Of a stretch of 64,000 nt of DNA, positions 1-7,959 are shown piece by piece. Source of the stretch: Thermosaccharophagus gerlachensis. Its GTDB lineage: Bacteria > Armatimonadota > Fervidibacteria > Fervidibacterales > Thermosaccharophagaceae. Position 1 is the first letter of the stretch; the number at the start of each line of letters is the position of its first letter. Below the pieces are notes generated by a model, which saw only the letters and a list, made by a program, of their open reading frames with translations, searched no databases and was not told where the DNA came from. The translations under genes were made by a program, and so were the position numbers. The DNA lies in the NCBI GenBank assembly GCA_041538025.1, contig JBGOEV010000005.1, positions 1 through 64,000 on the forward strand. The letters are read 5' to 3'.

Positions 1-478
1 TATCAAGCCTTACTGTTCTACTGCCCTTAGGTGCGTCGGCGACCAATCGGCGTTCAAAGAAACGGTGAGGACAAGGGACGCCGTGATGGGCATTGAGCAA
101 GATTGTCGGGCGAATCCCGTAGCGCTTGCAAAGGCTCAAAATCTCTTTCCACCGTTCCTCGTTCGCCAAAGCAGTTTCATCCCAATTGACATTGCTCCAT
201 CCAATCTCAATGCGGAAAGTTTTGAAGCCTGCCTCAGCGAGTAGCCTGATTGCGAGTTCATGCTTTTGGGGCACATTGTAGTTGACCCCGATGCCTTGAA
301 GGAACTCGTAGCCGCTGCGAGTCTCAAGGTAAGCCCGCCAAGGGATTTTGAGGTGGCTGTGTTTCGGCCAAGGGACATCAAGTTGCGACGGGTCAACATA
401 AGGGCGGACAGGAAACTCTTGTGCTGAAGCGAGGCAGACCAAACACGCTAACGAAATCGCAGCAGTAAATCTACACAT
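1..478 (-). CDS. Secreted glycoside hydrolase, GH-A-like TIM barrel (partial)
   Basis: The reading frame starts with ATG at 478 and runs off the left edge, giving about 159 N-terminal residues. A GAGGTGA ribosome site lies 8 to 14 bases upstream of the ATG. Residues 1-19 form a short signal peptide ending at ASAQ. The mature part has the look of a clan GH-A beta/alpha barrel: an opening GINYNV-like beta strand (here GVNYNV), then a helix and FKTFRIEIGW, then the KRYGIRPTILLNAHHG strand. A secreted polysaccharide- or glycoside-degrading role is inferred from this fold alone. The catalytic glutamates would lie in the missing part, so family and substrate cannot be named. Confidence 0.6.
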   Translation of the reverse strand, partial: MCRFTAAISLACLVCLASAQEFPVRPYVDPSQLDVPWPKHSHLKIPWRAYLETRSGYEFLQGIGVNYNVPQKHELAIRLLAEAGFKTFRIEIGWSNVNWDETALANEERWKEILSLCKRYGIRPTILLNAHHGVPCPHRFFERRLVADAPKGSRTVRLD

Positions 479-632
479 TGCTTCTTTCACCTCACATCAT
501 CGCTCTTCAAGGAACTCCTGTGATTCGTGAAACCTCGTTCTGTAGACAATTTTGTTCGTGAAGACAGTAGATGCAAAGAGCTAACGGGATGGAGGGAAAG
601 AGATGGACGATGAAAAAGCTGAGGTGTAGTTG

Positions 633-653
633 GTGCATCAGTGATTGATGCAC
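633..653. promoter_or_regulatory. Inverted repeat, candidate operator
   Basis: GTGCATCA and TGATGCAC are perfect 8-base inverted arms separated by GTGAT. The repeat lies about 48 bases before the start codon at 702, in the divergent gap between the partial glycosidase and the Tat-signal protein. The short spacing and perfect arms fit a dimeric repressor site of the LacI or GntR kind. No T-run follows, so it is not an obvious terminator. Confidence 0.45.
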
Positions 654-701
654 GGTGCTAAAATGCAAAGATGCAAAAGATGCGACGGGAGGTGAGACAG
701 C

Positions 702-2162
702 ATGAAATGCAAAGGGTGTAATGCTGTAGTTTGGACTCGGCGTGATTTTCTGAAGCTAACAAGCGGTGCAGTAGCGATGGCGTTTTTAAATCGTGGTGTT
801 TTAACAGCTGCGCAACTTGATTTACCAAAGCATCAACCGGTGAGGCTCTTTTGTGTTTTTGCGGGGCGAGTAGGTCATTGGTATCTGACGCGCCCTGCTG
901 AGGAGATACCGAAGTTCCGTCATTTCTTCTCCGAGCTTGAGAAGAAGCTTGAGTCCGTTCACGGTATAGTCAAGTTAGTTGGCGATGCTCAAATTCCACC
1001 AGCTAAAGTTGAAGAAGTTGCAGAGAGGTTGCGTCGTGAAGCTGATGCTCTCGTTATTGTTCACTTATCAGGGCATGGTGGTGAGGCACCAGTTTTAACG
1101 AAGCTTGTTGAAGTTGGTTTACCAACAGTTGTTTTCTCACAGCCATTCAGTGGGCATGGCTGGATGTATTTCCCACGATGGCGTAAAGAGGGGCATAGGG
1201 TTGTGCTTGTAGCAAGCAGTGATTGGGCTGACCTTGAAAGAGCAATAGCACTCATACGCGCTCCAGTTTGGATGAAGCAAACAAAGGTTATCGCTGTTGG
1301 TGCTCCACATGGGACTGCAGAAGCATGTTCTCCAGAAAAAGTCAAAGAGAAGTTCGGCACTGAACTCATCACTATCCCTAACGAACGCATCCATAAAGTT
1401 ATGGCTGAGATTGATCCAAAGGAAGCAGAAGAGGAAGCACAAGAGTATTGGCTGAAACCAGCCAAGGCAATTGTTGAACCGAAGCGGGAAGAAATCATCC
1501 ACTCGGCACGCATGTTCCTTGCCGTAAAGCGAATCATGGCAGAAGAAAAGGCGCAAGCGATCTGCAGCATTTACTGCATGGGAAACCCGAGGGGCTGTCT
1601 CACATTCAGCAAGCTCAATGACATGGGCTATGTTGGTGGGTGTGAAGGAGATATTGACTCAACTCTTACGATGTTAATTTTTGCTTACGCTTTTGGGGTC
1701 CCCGGCTTCATCAGCGATCCAGTGATTGATGTTGCGCGCAACGCTATGATTCACTTCCACTGCACCTCTGCAACGAAAATGGACGGACCGAAAGGCGAGA
1801 GGCTACCTTTCGTGATTCGCTCCCAAACTGATAGTGGTGCAGGCGTCTCACTTGAGGTTGAACATAGAGTTGGTCAACCAGTTACATGTGCCAAGCTCGT
1901 CCACCTTGATAAGATGCTTTTCGTGACGGGCAAGATCTTGTGGACAAGTAAAGACCCTTTGGCATGCAGAACACAATTTGCCCAGAGTGTCCCTGACGCA
2001 AGGAGTTTGTTCTTAAGGTGGGGAGAGGATGCAATCAAAGGCGATATAATGACCCTACTGCATCGTGTTGTCTTCTACGGTGATTATTCTCAGCATTTGC
2101 GAGACCTCGCAGCGCTGATGAGGTTCAAGTTGATTGAAGAAGGCAGGGGCGAAGTGATATAA
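702..2162 (+). CDS. Tat-signal protein with fucose/arabinose-isomerase-like fold
   Basis: The 486-residue protein starts with ATG at 702 after a GGAGGTGA site. Residues 12-33 hold a twin-arginine signal (TRRDFLKL followed by a hydrophobic stretch), so folded export through Tat is predicted. The body resembles the L-fucose/L-arabinose isomerase superfamily: an N-terminal Rossmann-like part with VIVHLSGHGGE near residue 120, and a C-terminal part with GGCEGDIDSTLTMLI near 310. The latter corresponds to the CEAD/CEGD metal-site region of fucose isomerases. Whether it isomerises sugar is unknown; Tat-tagged members may act on or sense sugars outside the cytoplasm. It lies next to a secreted glycosidase on the opposite strand and may share the operator at 633-653. 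Confidence 0.65.
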   Translation: MKCKGCNAVVWTRRDFLKLTSGAVAMAFLNRGVLTAAQLDLPKHQPVRLFCVFAGRVGHWYLTRPAEEIPKFRHFFSELEKKLESVHGIVKLVGDAQIPPAKVEEVAERLRREADALVIVHLSGHGGEAPVLTKLVEVGLPTVVFSQPFSGHGWMYFPRWRKEGHRVVLVASSDWADLERAIALIRAPVWMKQTKVIAVGAPHGTAEACSPEKVKEKFGTELITIPNERIHKVMAEIDPKEAEEEAQEYWLKPAKAIVEPKREEIIHSARMFLAVKRIMAEEKAQAICSIYCMGNPRGCLTFSKLNDMGYVGGCEGDIDSTLTMLIFAYAFGVPGFISDPVIDVARNAMIHFHCTSATKMDGPKGERLPFVIRSQTDSGAGVSLEVEHRVGQPVTCAKLVHLDKMLFVTGKILWTSKDPLACRTQFAQSVPDARSLFLRWGEDAIKGDIMTLLHRVVFYGDYSQHLRDLAALMRFKLIEEGRGEVI

Positions 2163-2200
2163 ATTTTTGTGCCCCGTAAGAAGATGCCACAATGGCGCGT

Positions 2201-2206
2201 TATAAT
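2201..2206 (+). promoter_or_regulatory. Consensus -10 box upstream of pckG
   Basis: A perfect TATAAT sits 60 bases before the GTG start of the PEP carboxykinase gene, just after the stop of the preceding gene. No convincing -35 hexamer lies 16 to 18 bases upstream, so the promoter assignment rests on the -10 box and its position. Confidence 0.45.
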
Positions 2207-2266
2207 GTGGTAACAAATACCCACGCATGGACATCATGACTCAACAATGGGGGTGAGAAGAGGGAA

Positions 2267-4057
2267 GTGGCTACACCGTTGGAAGAATGGGTGGAAGAAC
2301 AAGCGAGGCTAACTCAACCAGACCGAATTTATTGGTGTGATGGCTCGGAAGAGGAAGCACATCGGCTTATTGAGATTGGGATTAAGGAGGAAAAAATTTG
2401 TGGTCACCCTGTGTTTCACGAACTCAATCAGAAACTTTGGCCCAACGCATACTTGCACCGCAGTCATCCAACAGATGTAGCTCGGACGGAGCATTTAACT
2501 TTTGTATGTCACCCCGACAGGGAGGCAGCAGGTCCGAACAACAATTGGATGGACCCGAAGGAAGCGAAAGAGATGTTGACGAATTTGACAAAGGGTTGCA
2601 TGCGTGGGCGCACGATGTATGTTCTGCCATACATGATGGGGCATCCCAATTCACCTTACTCTCGGGCTTGCGTTCAATTGACTGACTCGGTTTATGTTGC
2701 AGTCAGCATGCGAATCATGACGAGGATGGGCAAGCAAGCGTTAGAGCGCATCGGCAATAGCGATGATTTCGTGCGTGGGCTTCACTCTATAGGAGACCTT
2801 GACCCTAACCGTCGTTTCATCATGCACTTCCCTCAAGAGAACCTCGTTTGGAGCATTGGTTCAGGCTATGGTGGAAATGCTTTACTGGGCAAGAAATGTT
2901 TCTCATTGCGAATCGCTTCTTGGCTCGGTTACCATCAAGGTTGGTTGGCTGAACACATGATCATTATCGGGATAGAAGATCCCGATGGCGACATAACATA
3001 TGTCGTTGCAGCCTTGCCCTCTGCTTGCGGTAAAACGAACTTGGCAATGATGGAGTCACCGATCCCCGGTTACAAGGTTTGGACGCTTGGTGATGACATC
3101 GCGTGGCTCAACATCGGTCCCGATGGAAGGCTTTACGCCATCAACCCAGAGACCGGTTTCTTTGGCGTGGCGCCCGGCACTTCTTGGAAAAGCAATCCCA
3201 ACATGATGCGGACTCTGAAAGCAGGGACATTCTTCCCCACCTTGTTCACCAATACAGCACTTAACTTGGACACCAATGAACCTTGGTGGGAAGGAATGGA
3301 CGAGGCAGTGCCAGAGCGGTTGTTGGATTGGCAAGGGCGACCTTGGGATCCATCTTCGGGCGAGAAGGCTGCTCACCCAAATGCTCGCTTCACTGTCTCC
3401 ATTTACCAATGCCCAACTCTTTCACCTGAGTTTGATAACCCTAAGGGCGTCCCCGTCTCGGCAATCATTTTTGGTGGTAGACGTTCAACGACGATCCCGC
3501 TCGTCTACGAGAGTTTCAATTGGCAGCATGGTGTTTTCTGTGGTGCAAGCATGGCTTCTGAGACGACGCCTGCAGCGATTCATCAAGTTGGTGTCCTCAG
3601 GCGAGACCCAATGGCAATGTTGCCGTTCTGTGGCTATAACATGGCTGACTACTTTAGGCACTGGCTCGAAATGGGACAAAGGATGCCGAACCCGCCGAAA
3701 ATCTTCTTCGTCAACTGGTTCCGTAAAGATGAAAACGGAGATTTCCTTTGGCCTGGTTTCGGCGAGAACATAAGGGTGATGAAGTGGATAGTTGACAGGG
3801 TGAAAGGGAAAGTTGAAGCTCGCGAAACTCCCATCGGGCTTATCCCAAAGTTTGAAGACCTTGAACTTGATGGCTTGAGCATCTCAAACGAGCAGTTGAA
3901 AAAACTCTTCGCCATCAACCAAGACGAATGGCAGAGTGAGTTAGAGAACATCCGCGAATTCTTTGATAAGTTTGGCGACAGGCTCCCAAGTGAATTGCAT
4001 GAAGAATACGAAGCTCTGGTCAAAAGGATACGTTGCTCTTCAACATGCCCCCACTAA
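2267..4057 (+). CDS. pckG: Phosphoenolpyruvate carboxykinase (GTP)
   Basis: The product converts oxaloacetate plus GTP to phosphoenolpyruvate, CO2 and GDP (EC 4.1.1.32) in the cytosol, for gluconeogenesis or anaplerosis. At 596 residues it has the usual length of the GTP family. Diagnostic blocks are visible: the P-loop PSACGKTNLAM at about residues 251-261, GDDIAWL shortly after it, KKCFSLRIASW near 210, TSWKSNPNMMRT near 305, and the C-terminal NWFRKDENG and FLWPGFGENIRV. The GTG start at 2267 is chosen because AGAGGGA lies directly upstream and the N-terminus fits the family. It follows a consensus -10 box and is followed by an unrelated TPR gene, so it is probably its own unit. Confidence 0.96.
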   Translation: MATPLEEWVEEQARLTQPDRIYWCDGSEEEAHRLIEIGIKEEKICGHPVFHELNQKLWPNAYLHRSHPTDVARTEHLTFVCHPDREAAGPNNNWMDPKEAKEMLTNLTKGCMRGRTMYVLPYMMGHPNSPYSRACVQLTDSVYVAVSMRIMTRMGKQALERIGNSDDFVRGLHSIGDLDPNRRFIMHFPQENLVWSIGSGYGGNALLGKKCFSLRIASWLGYHQGWLAEHMIIIGIEDPDGDITYVVAALPSACGKTNLAMMESPIPGYKVWTLGDDIAWLNIGPDGRLYAINPETGFFGVAPGTSWKSNPNMMRTLKAGTFFPTLFTNTALNLDTNEPWWEGMDEAVPERLLDWQGRPWDPSSGEKAAHPNARFTVSIYQCPTLSPEFDNPKGVPVSAIIFGGRRSTTIPLVYESFNWQHGVFCGASMASETTPAAIHQVGVLRRDPMAMLPFCGYNMADYFRHWLEMGQRMPNPPKIFFVNWFRKDENGDFLWPGFGENIRVMKWIVDRVKGKVEARETPIGLIPKFEDLELDGLSISNEQLKKLFAINQDEWQSELENIREFFDKFGDRLPSELHEEYEALVKRIRCSSTCPH

Positions 4058-4146
4058 CTGCCTCACATGTTTTCCTCAATTTGAAGGCAATTGCGTGAAT
4101 TGCTTTCTTGCGTTTGCGCTATTTTGTGAGATGGGTGATACACACG

Positions 4147-4992
4147 ATGAATTGGAAAGTAGCCAAGGCGTTTTCTTATCTCATTGTTTTATTGCTCCTT
4201 GTAGGCGGTTTAATTGTGCTGGCGCACTCTTGCAGGGATGAAGTGGGAACTTCTTTCATTGCCGAGATATTGAAGGTATTCAATCGGCTACAAGCATCAA
4301 GGCATGTGCGTGCTGCTGAAGCTTTGCTCTCCCAAGGGCGCGTTGAAGAGGCGAAAACACAACTTTGCAAAGCACTTGAGCTTGACTCAAAGAGCTTCGC
4401 TGCGCACTCCCTTCTCATCGTGATTTATTTGACCGAGGGCGATGCGCAGTCTGTGGAGAAGCTGTTTAAACATGCTGAAGCTAACTTGCCGACAGAGCAA
4501 GTGAGCCTGCTTTACACCGATGCTGGTGATCGTTGTGCTTTCTTTGAACCCTCCAACTGGGGTGCTGCTGAGCGCTACTACCAAAGGGCGCTAACACTTA
4601 ACCCAAACAATGCTGTGGCGCTTAACAACTATGGCTACGCGCTTGCTGAGAGAGGCATTAAACTCAAAAAGGCAGAGAAGATGATCAAGCAAGCATTGGC
4701 GCTTGAGCCAAACAACGGTGCATACTTGGATAGCCTCGGATGGGTTTATTACAAGCAAGGGCGATACGAGGAGGCAATCAAGCTGATTGAAAAAGCTATC
4801 AAGCTACAACCAGATGATGCCGAGTTGCACTATCATCTTGGCATGGCTTACACAGCTGTTGGGCGCCTTGAGGATGCTAAGAGGCAACTTGAAGAAGCGT
4901 TGAGGATAAACCCTAACCACAAGGGCGCAAGCGAAGCCATAAAGCAGCTTGAGCAGAAAAGGGAAGAAGCACCGATGGGAGAAATGGCTTGA
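4147..4992 (+). CDS. Membrane-anchored TPR protein
   Basis: The 281-residue product has one N-terminal hydrophobic segment (about residues 8-27) and then TPR helices filling the rest. Clear 34-residue TPR units are seen from about residue 140 onward, with the pattern of N/D-P-N/D between helices (for example LNPNNAVALNNYGYALAE and LQPDDAELHYHLGMAY). It is likely a periplasmic or cytoplasmic scaffold held by the anchor; the partner is unknown. ATG at 4147 has GGGTGA 8 bases upstream. An in-frame TTG at 4108 would add 13 residues but lacks a good ribosome site. Confidence 0.8.
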   Translation: MNWKVAKAFSYLIVLLLLVGGLIVLAHSCRDEVGTSFIAEILKVFNRLQASRHVRAAEALLSQGRVEEAKTQLCKALELDSKSFAAHSLLIVIYLTEGDAQSVEKLFKHAEANLPTEQVSLLYTDAGDRCAFFEPSNWGAAERYYQRALTLNPNNAVALNNYGYALAERGIKLKKAEKMIKQALALEPNNGAYLDSLGWVYYKQGRYEEAIKLIEKAIKLQPDDAELHYHLGMAYTAVGRLEDAKRQLEEALRINPNHKGASEAIKQLEQKREEAPMGEMA

Positions 4993-5028
4993 GGGACTTT
5001 TATCAATACTTCACTGTGTTGGAGATTG

Positions 5029-6222
5029 ATGGGTGTGCGGTCCAGCAAATCGTTATTCAAACGAGTGATATTAATTGTGCTTGACGGTGTTGGAATTGGT
5101 GAACTGCCAGATGCAAGCGAGTATGGCGATGAAGGCAGTGATACTCTTTCGCACATTTGCGAAGCAGTTGAATGGCTCTCTTTGCCTAACTTGGAGAGGA
5201 TGGGCTTAGGAAACATAAAGCCTTTGAAGAGGGTCAAGTGTGTAAGTTCTCCAATCGCATCATATGGCAAAATGAATGAGCTGTCAAAAGGTAAAGACAC
5301 ACTCAGTGGGCATTGGGAACTTGCTGGCTTAGTCACAGAAGAACCCTTCCCGACATACCCAGATGGTTTCCCAAAGGAAGTGATTGAAGCCTTTGAAAAA
5401 GCCATCGGTAGAAAGGTGCTCGGTAATAAACCAGCTTCTGGGACTGCGATAATTGAGGAGCTCGGAGAATTGCACATGTGCACTGGCTTCCCAATAGTTT
5501 ACACATCCGCAGATAGTGTCTTCCAAATCGCGGCTCACGAGGATGTCATACCGGTTGAGGAGCTCTATGAGATGTGTCGTATCGCCAGAAGCATATTGAA
5601 AGGCAAACACAATGTGGCACGCGTCATAGCACGCCCCTTCGTTGGCACCCCTGGGGCTTTTCAAAGGACACCGAGAAGGAAAGACTTCCCTGTAGAACCG
5701 CATGGTAGGACTATCCTTGAAGAAGCAAAAGACGCAGGGCTTAAAGTCATAGCTATCGGGAAAGTGGGGGAGATATTCTCAATGCGAGGTATAAGTGAAA
5801 GCATAAAGACACAGTCAGATGCTCATGGCATGGAGGAGTTGATTAAGCTCGTTAAACGCAATTACGGTGACATCGTTTTTGTGACACTCGTTGACTTTGA
5901 TACCAAATACGGACACAGAAACGACACCTATGGTTTTGCGAAAGCGCTGATGGAGTTTGATGAAGCACTTTCAGTGCTGTTGGATGAACTTGATGTTCAC
6001 GATCTCCTCATCATAACTGCTGATCATGGCAATGACCCAACGACACCGAGCACGGACCACTCAAGGGAGTATGTGCCCTTGCTTGTCTACAGTAAAGCAA
6101 ATGAGCACGGTAAGTGTCTTGGTGTTAGAAAAACATTTGCTGATGTTGCAGCTACAATTGCCGATGTGTTCTCGTTAAACAAACCGAGCGTAGGTGAAAG
6201 CTTCCTTGAGCATATCGTGTGA
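5029..6222 (+). CDS. deoB: Phosphopentomutase
   Basis: DeoB interconverts ribose-1-phosphate (or deoxyribose-1-phosphate) and the 5-phosphate in nucleoside catabolism (EC 5.4.2.7). The 397-residue length is typical. The alkaline-phosphatase-superfamily metal residues are present: LDGVGIGELPDA with the first Asp, GDEGSDTLSH, KDTLSGHWE, the cap region with SADSVFQIAAHED, VDFDTKYGHRND, ITADHGNDPT and TDHSREYVPLLVY. ATG at 5029 is preferred over the TTG three bases earlier; GGAG lies 4 bases upstream. It lies 36 bases after the TPR gene and is followed after 42 bases by an SDR gene. The salvage genes mtnP and apt are elsewhere in the window at 45763-47115. Confidence 0.96.
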   Translation: MGVRSSKSLFKRVILIVLDGVGIGELPDASEYGDEGSDTLSHICEAVEWLSLPNLERMGLGNIKPLKRVKCVSSPIASYGKMNELSKGKDTLSGHWELAGLVTEEPFPTYPDGFPKEVIEAFEKAIGRKVLGNKPASGTAIIEELGELHMCTGFPIVYTSADSVFQIAAHEDVIPVEELYEMCRIARSILKGKHNVARVIARPFVGTPGAFQRTPRRKDFPVEPHGRTILEEAKDAGLKVIAIGKVGEIFSMRGISESIKTQSDAHGMEELIKLVKRNYGDIVFVTLVDFDTKYGHRNDTYGFAKALMEFDEALSVLLDELDVHDLLIITADHGNDPTTPSTDHSREYVPLLVYSKANEHGKCLGVRKTFADVAATIADVFSLNKPSVGESFLEHIV

Positions 6223-6264
6223 GATGCATTATGCAAGCAGGGAGCATGCGGAAGGTGAGAGAAG

Positions 6265-7038
6265 ATGCTCTTCAGCAAGGATGCGTTCGCTGACAAGGTG
6301 GCACTTATCACAGGTGCTGGAAGAGGTATAGGGAAGGCGATAGCGAAGGCGTTGGCGAATCTTTCTGCATCTGTTGTCATAGGTGACATCAATTGGCAGG
6401 GAGCACAGGCAGTGGCTCAAGAGATTGAAAGCTCGGGCGGTAAAGCTCTCCCAGCATGTGTTGATGTGACAAAGCAAAGTGATGTGGAAAAGGTTGTAAG
6501 TATGACGCTCTCAGAGTTTGGGACAGTGCACATACTCGTGAACAATGTCGGTATATACCCAAGGCATCACTTTGATAGCATGACCTTTGATGAGTTTGAC
6601 AATGTCATACGGGTGAACTTACATTCGGCATTCCTTTGTTCAAAGGTGTGTGCGCCAATTATGCAAAAGCAGCGTTGGGGAAGGATAATCAACATAGCCT
6701 CTGTGCGCTTTTGGGTGCCAGATCACGGCTTGCTTCACTATGTGGCTTCAAAGGGAGCAATGGTTGGGCTTACAAGGGCACTTGCGCATGAGCTTGGTGA
6801 ATACGGCATAACGGTCAATGCTGTTGCACCAGGCGGTGTGGCTTCGGAGGAGGAGTTAAGCTCTCAAATTGATGAGGAGCGTAGAAAAGCGATTGAAGAG
6901 ATAGTTATGGCTCAAAGGATCAAGCGTAGGTTGAGACCTGAAGATGTTGCAAATCTCGTTGTGTTCCTTGCATCTGAGGAGGCTTGGGCTATAACTGGTC
7001 AGACGATTCTTATTGATGGTGGTTGGGTGCTCAGGTGA
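6265..7038 (+). CDS. SDR-family oxidoreductase (FabG-like)
   Basis: This 257-residue protein is a classical short-chain dehydrogenase/reductase. TGAGRGIG near residue 17 is the cofactor-binding glycine motif, NNVGIY near 92 is the NNAG-equivalent, NIAS supplies the catalytic Ser and YVASK the Tyr and Lys, and VNAVAPGGV and IDGGW complete the pattern. The D in GDINW at the end of beta-2 hints at NAD preference, but this is only a rule of thumb. The substrate is unknown; 3-oxoacyl-ACP reductase is the nearest general name, yet no other fatty-acid gene is nearby. A GGAAGGTGAGAG ribosome site precedes the ATG. It is 16 bases from lipA, so the two are probably co-transcribed. Confidence 0.88.
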   Translation: MLFSKDAFADKVALITGAGRGIGKAIAKALANLSASVVIGDINWQGAQAVAQEIESSGGKALPACVDVTKQSDVEKVVSMTLSEFGTVHILVNNVGIYPRHHFDSMTFDEFDNVIRVNLHSAFLCSKVCAPIMQKQRWGRIINIASVRFWVPDHGLLHYVASKGAMVGLTRALAHELGEYGITVNAVAPGGVASEEELSSQIDEERRKAIEEIVMAQRIKRRLRPEDVANLVVFLASEEAWAITGQTILIDGGWVLR

Positions 7039-7054
7039 AAGGAGTTGAAGCGAC

Positions 7055-7927
7055 ATGGGAATTGATGAACCACTACCAACATGGTTGAAAGCGAAGCTAC
7101 CAAAGAGACCTTACTCGGAGCAGATGAAGAAAGTGTTGAGAGAGTTTCGGTTGAATACTGTGTGTGAGGAAGCACGTTGCCCAAACATAGGCGAATGCTT
7201 CTCTCGTGGCACAGCCACATTCATGATACTTGGGACTGTATGCACTCGCTCTTGCAAGTTCTGCGCTGTCACCAAGGGGAAACCAAATCATGTTGACGAG
7301 GATGAGCCAATGCGAGTTGCGCTCATGGTTAAAGCACTCGGGATTAAGCATGCGGTTATAACCTCGGTTACGAGAGACGACTTGCCAGATAAAGGCGCAA
7401 ATCAGTTCGCAGCTACCGTCAGGGCGATAAAGCAAGTTTGCGGTGATGTTACAGTTGAAGTTTTAACACCCGACTTCTGTGGCAAGAAAGAACTTGTCAG
7501 GCTTGTAGTTGAAAGTGGTCCAGATGTCTTCAACCACAACATTGAAACAGTCAAAAGGTTGCAGAAGCTCATAAGACCACAAGCCGATTATGAGCGTTCT
7601 CTAAGCGTCCTTAAAGCAGCTAAGGACTTTGATAACTCAATCGTAACTAAATCTGGCTTGATGGTTGGGCTTGGCGAAACAGATGATGAAGTGATTGAAG
7701 CCATGTATGACTTGCGTGAAGCAGGCTGTGATATAGTCACCATTGGGCAATACTTGCAACCAACAAGAAGGCATTACCCAATCATGCGCTATGTGACACC
7801 ACAGCAGTTTGAATTTTACAAAGATGTTGGAGAGAGCATCGGCATCAAAGTCGTCGCTGGTCCTTTCGTGAGGAGTTCTTACATGGCGGAAGATGCATTA
7901 AGGCTTGTCAAAGAAATGCGGAGGTAA
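7055..7927 (+). CDS. lipA: Lipoyl synthase
   Basis: LipA inserts two sulfurs into octanoyl groups on lipoyl domains (EC 2.8.1.8), using radical SAM chemistry. The 290-residue product carries both family cysteine sets: the auxiliary-cluster triad C37, C42, C48 (CEEARCPNIGEC) and the radical SAM triad C63, C67, C70 (CTRSCKFC). The C-terminal RSSYMAEDA contains the Ser that ligates the auxiliary cluster in studied LipA. AAAGGAG lies upstream of the ATG. No lipB is adjacent. The upstream neighbour is the SDR gene with a 16-base gap. Confidence 0.96.
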   Translation: MGIDEPLPTWLKAKLPKRPYSEQMKKVLREFRLNTVCEEARCPNIGECFSRGTATFMILGTVCTRSCKFCAVTKGKPNHVDEDEPMRVALMVKALGIKHAVITSVTRDDLPDKGANQFAATVRAIKQVCGDVTVEVLTPDFCGKKELVRLVVESGPDVFNHNIETVKRLQKLIRPQADYERSLSVLKAAKDFDNSIVTKSGLMVGLGETDDEVIEAMYDLREAGCDIVTIGQYLQPTRRHYPIMRYVTPQQFEFYKDVGESIGIKVVAGPFVRSSYMAEDALRLVKEMRR

Positions 7928-7959
7928 GGTGTATCCCACTTGGCTTAAGGTGAGTTGAT

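Noticed and set aside
136..399. Minus-strand frame of 87 codons starting inside the partial glycosidase
   Set aside because: It is out of frame with the real gene (start 478, minus strand), which has a signal peptide, a ribosome site and a GH-A-like fold; the inner frame has none of these.
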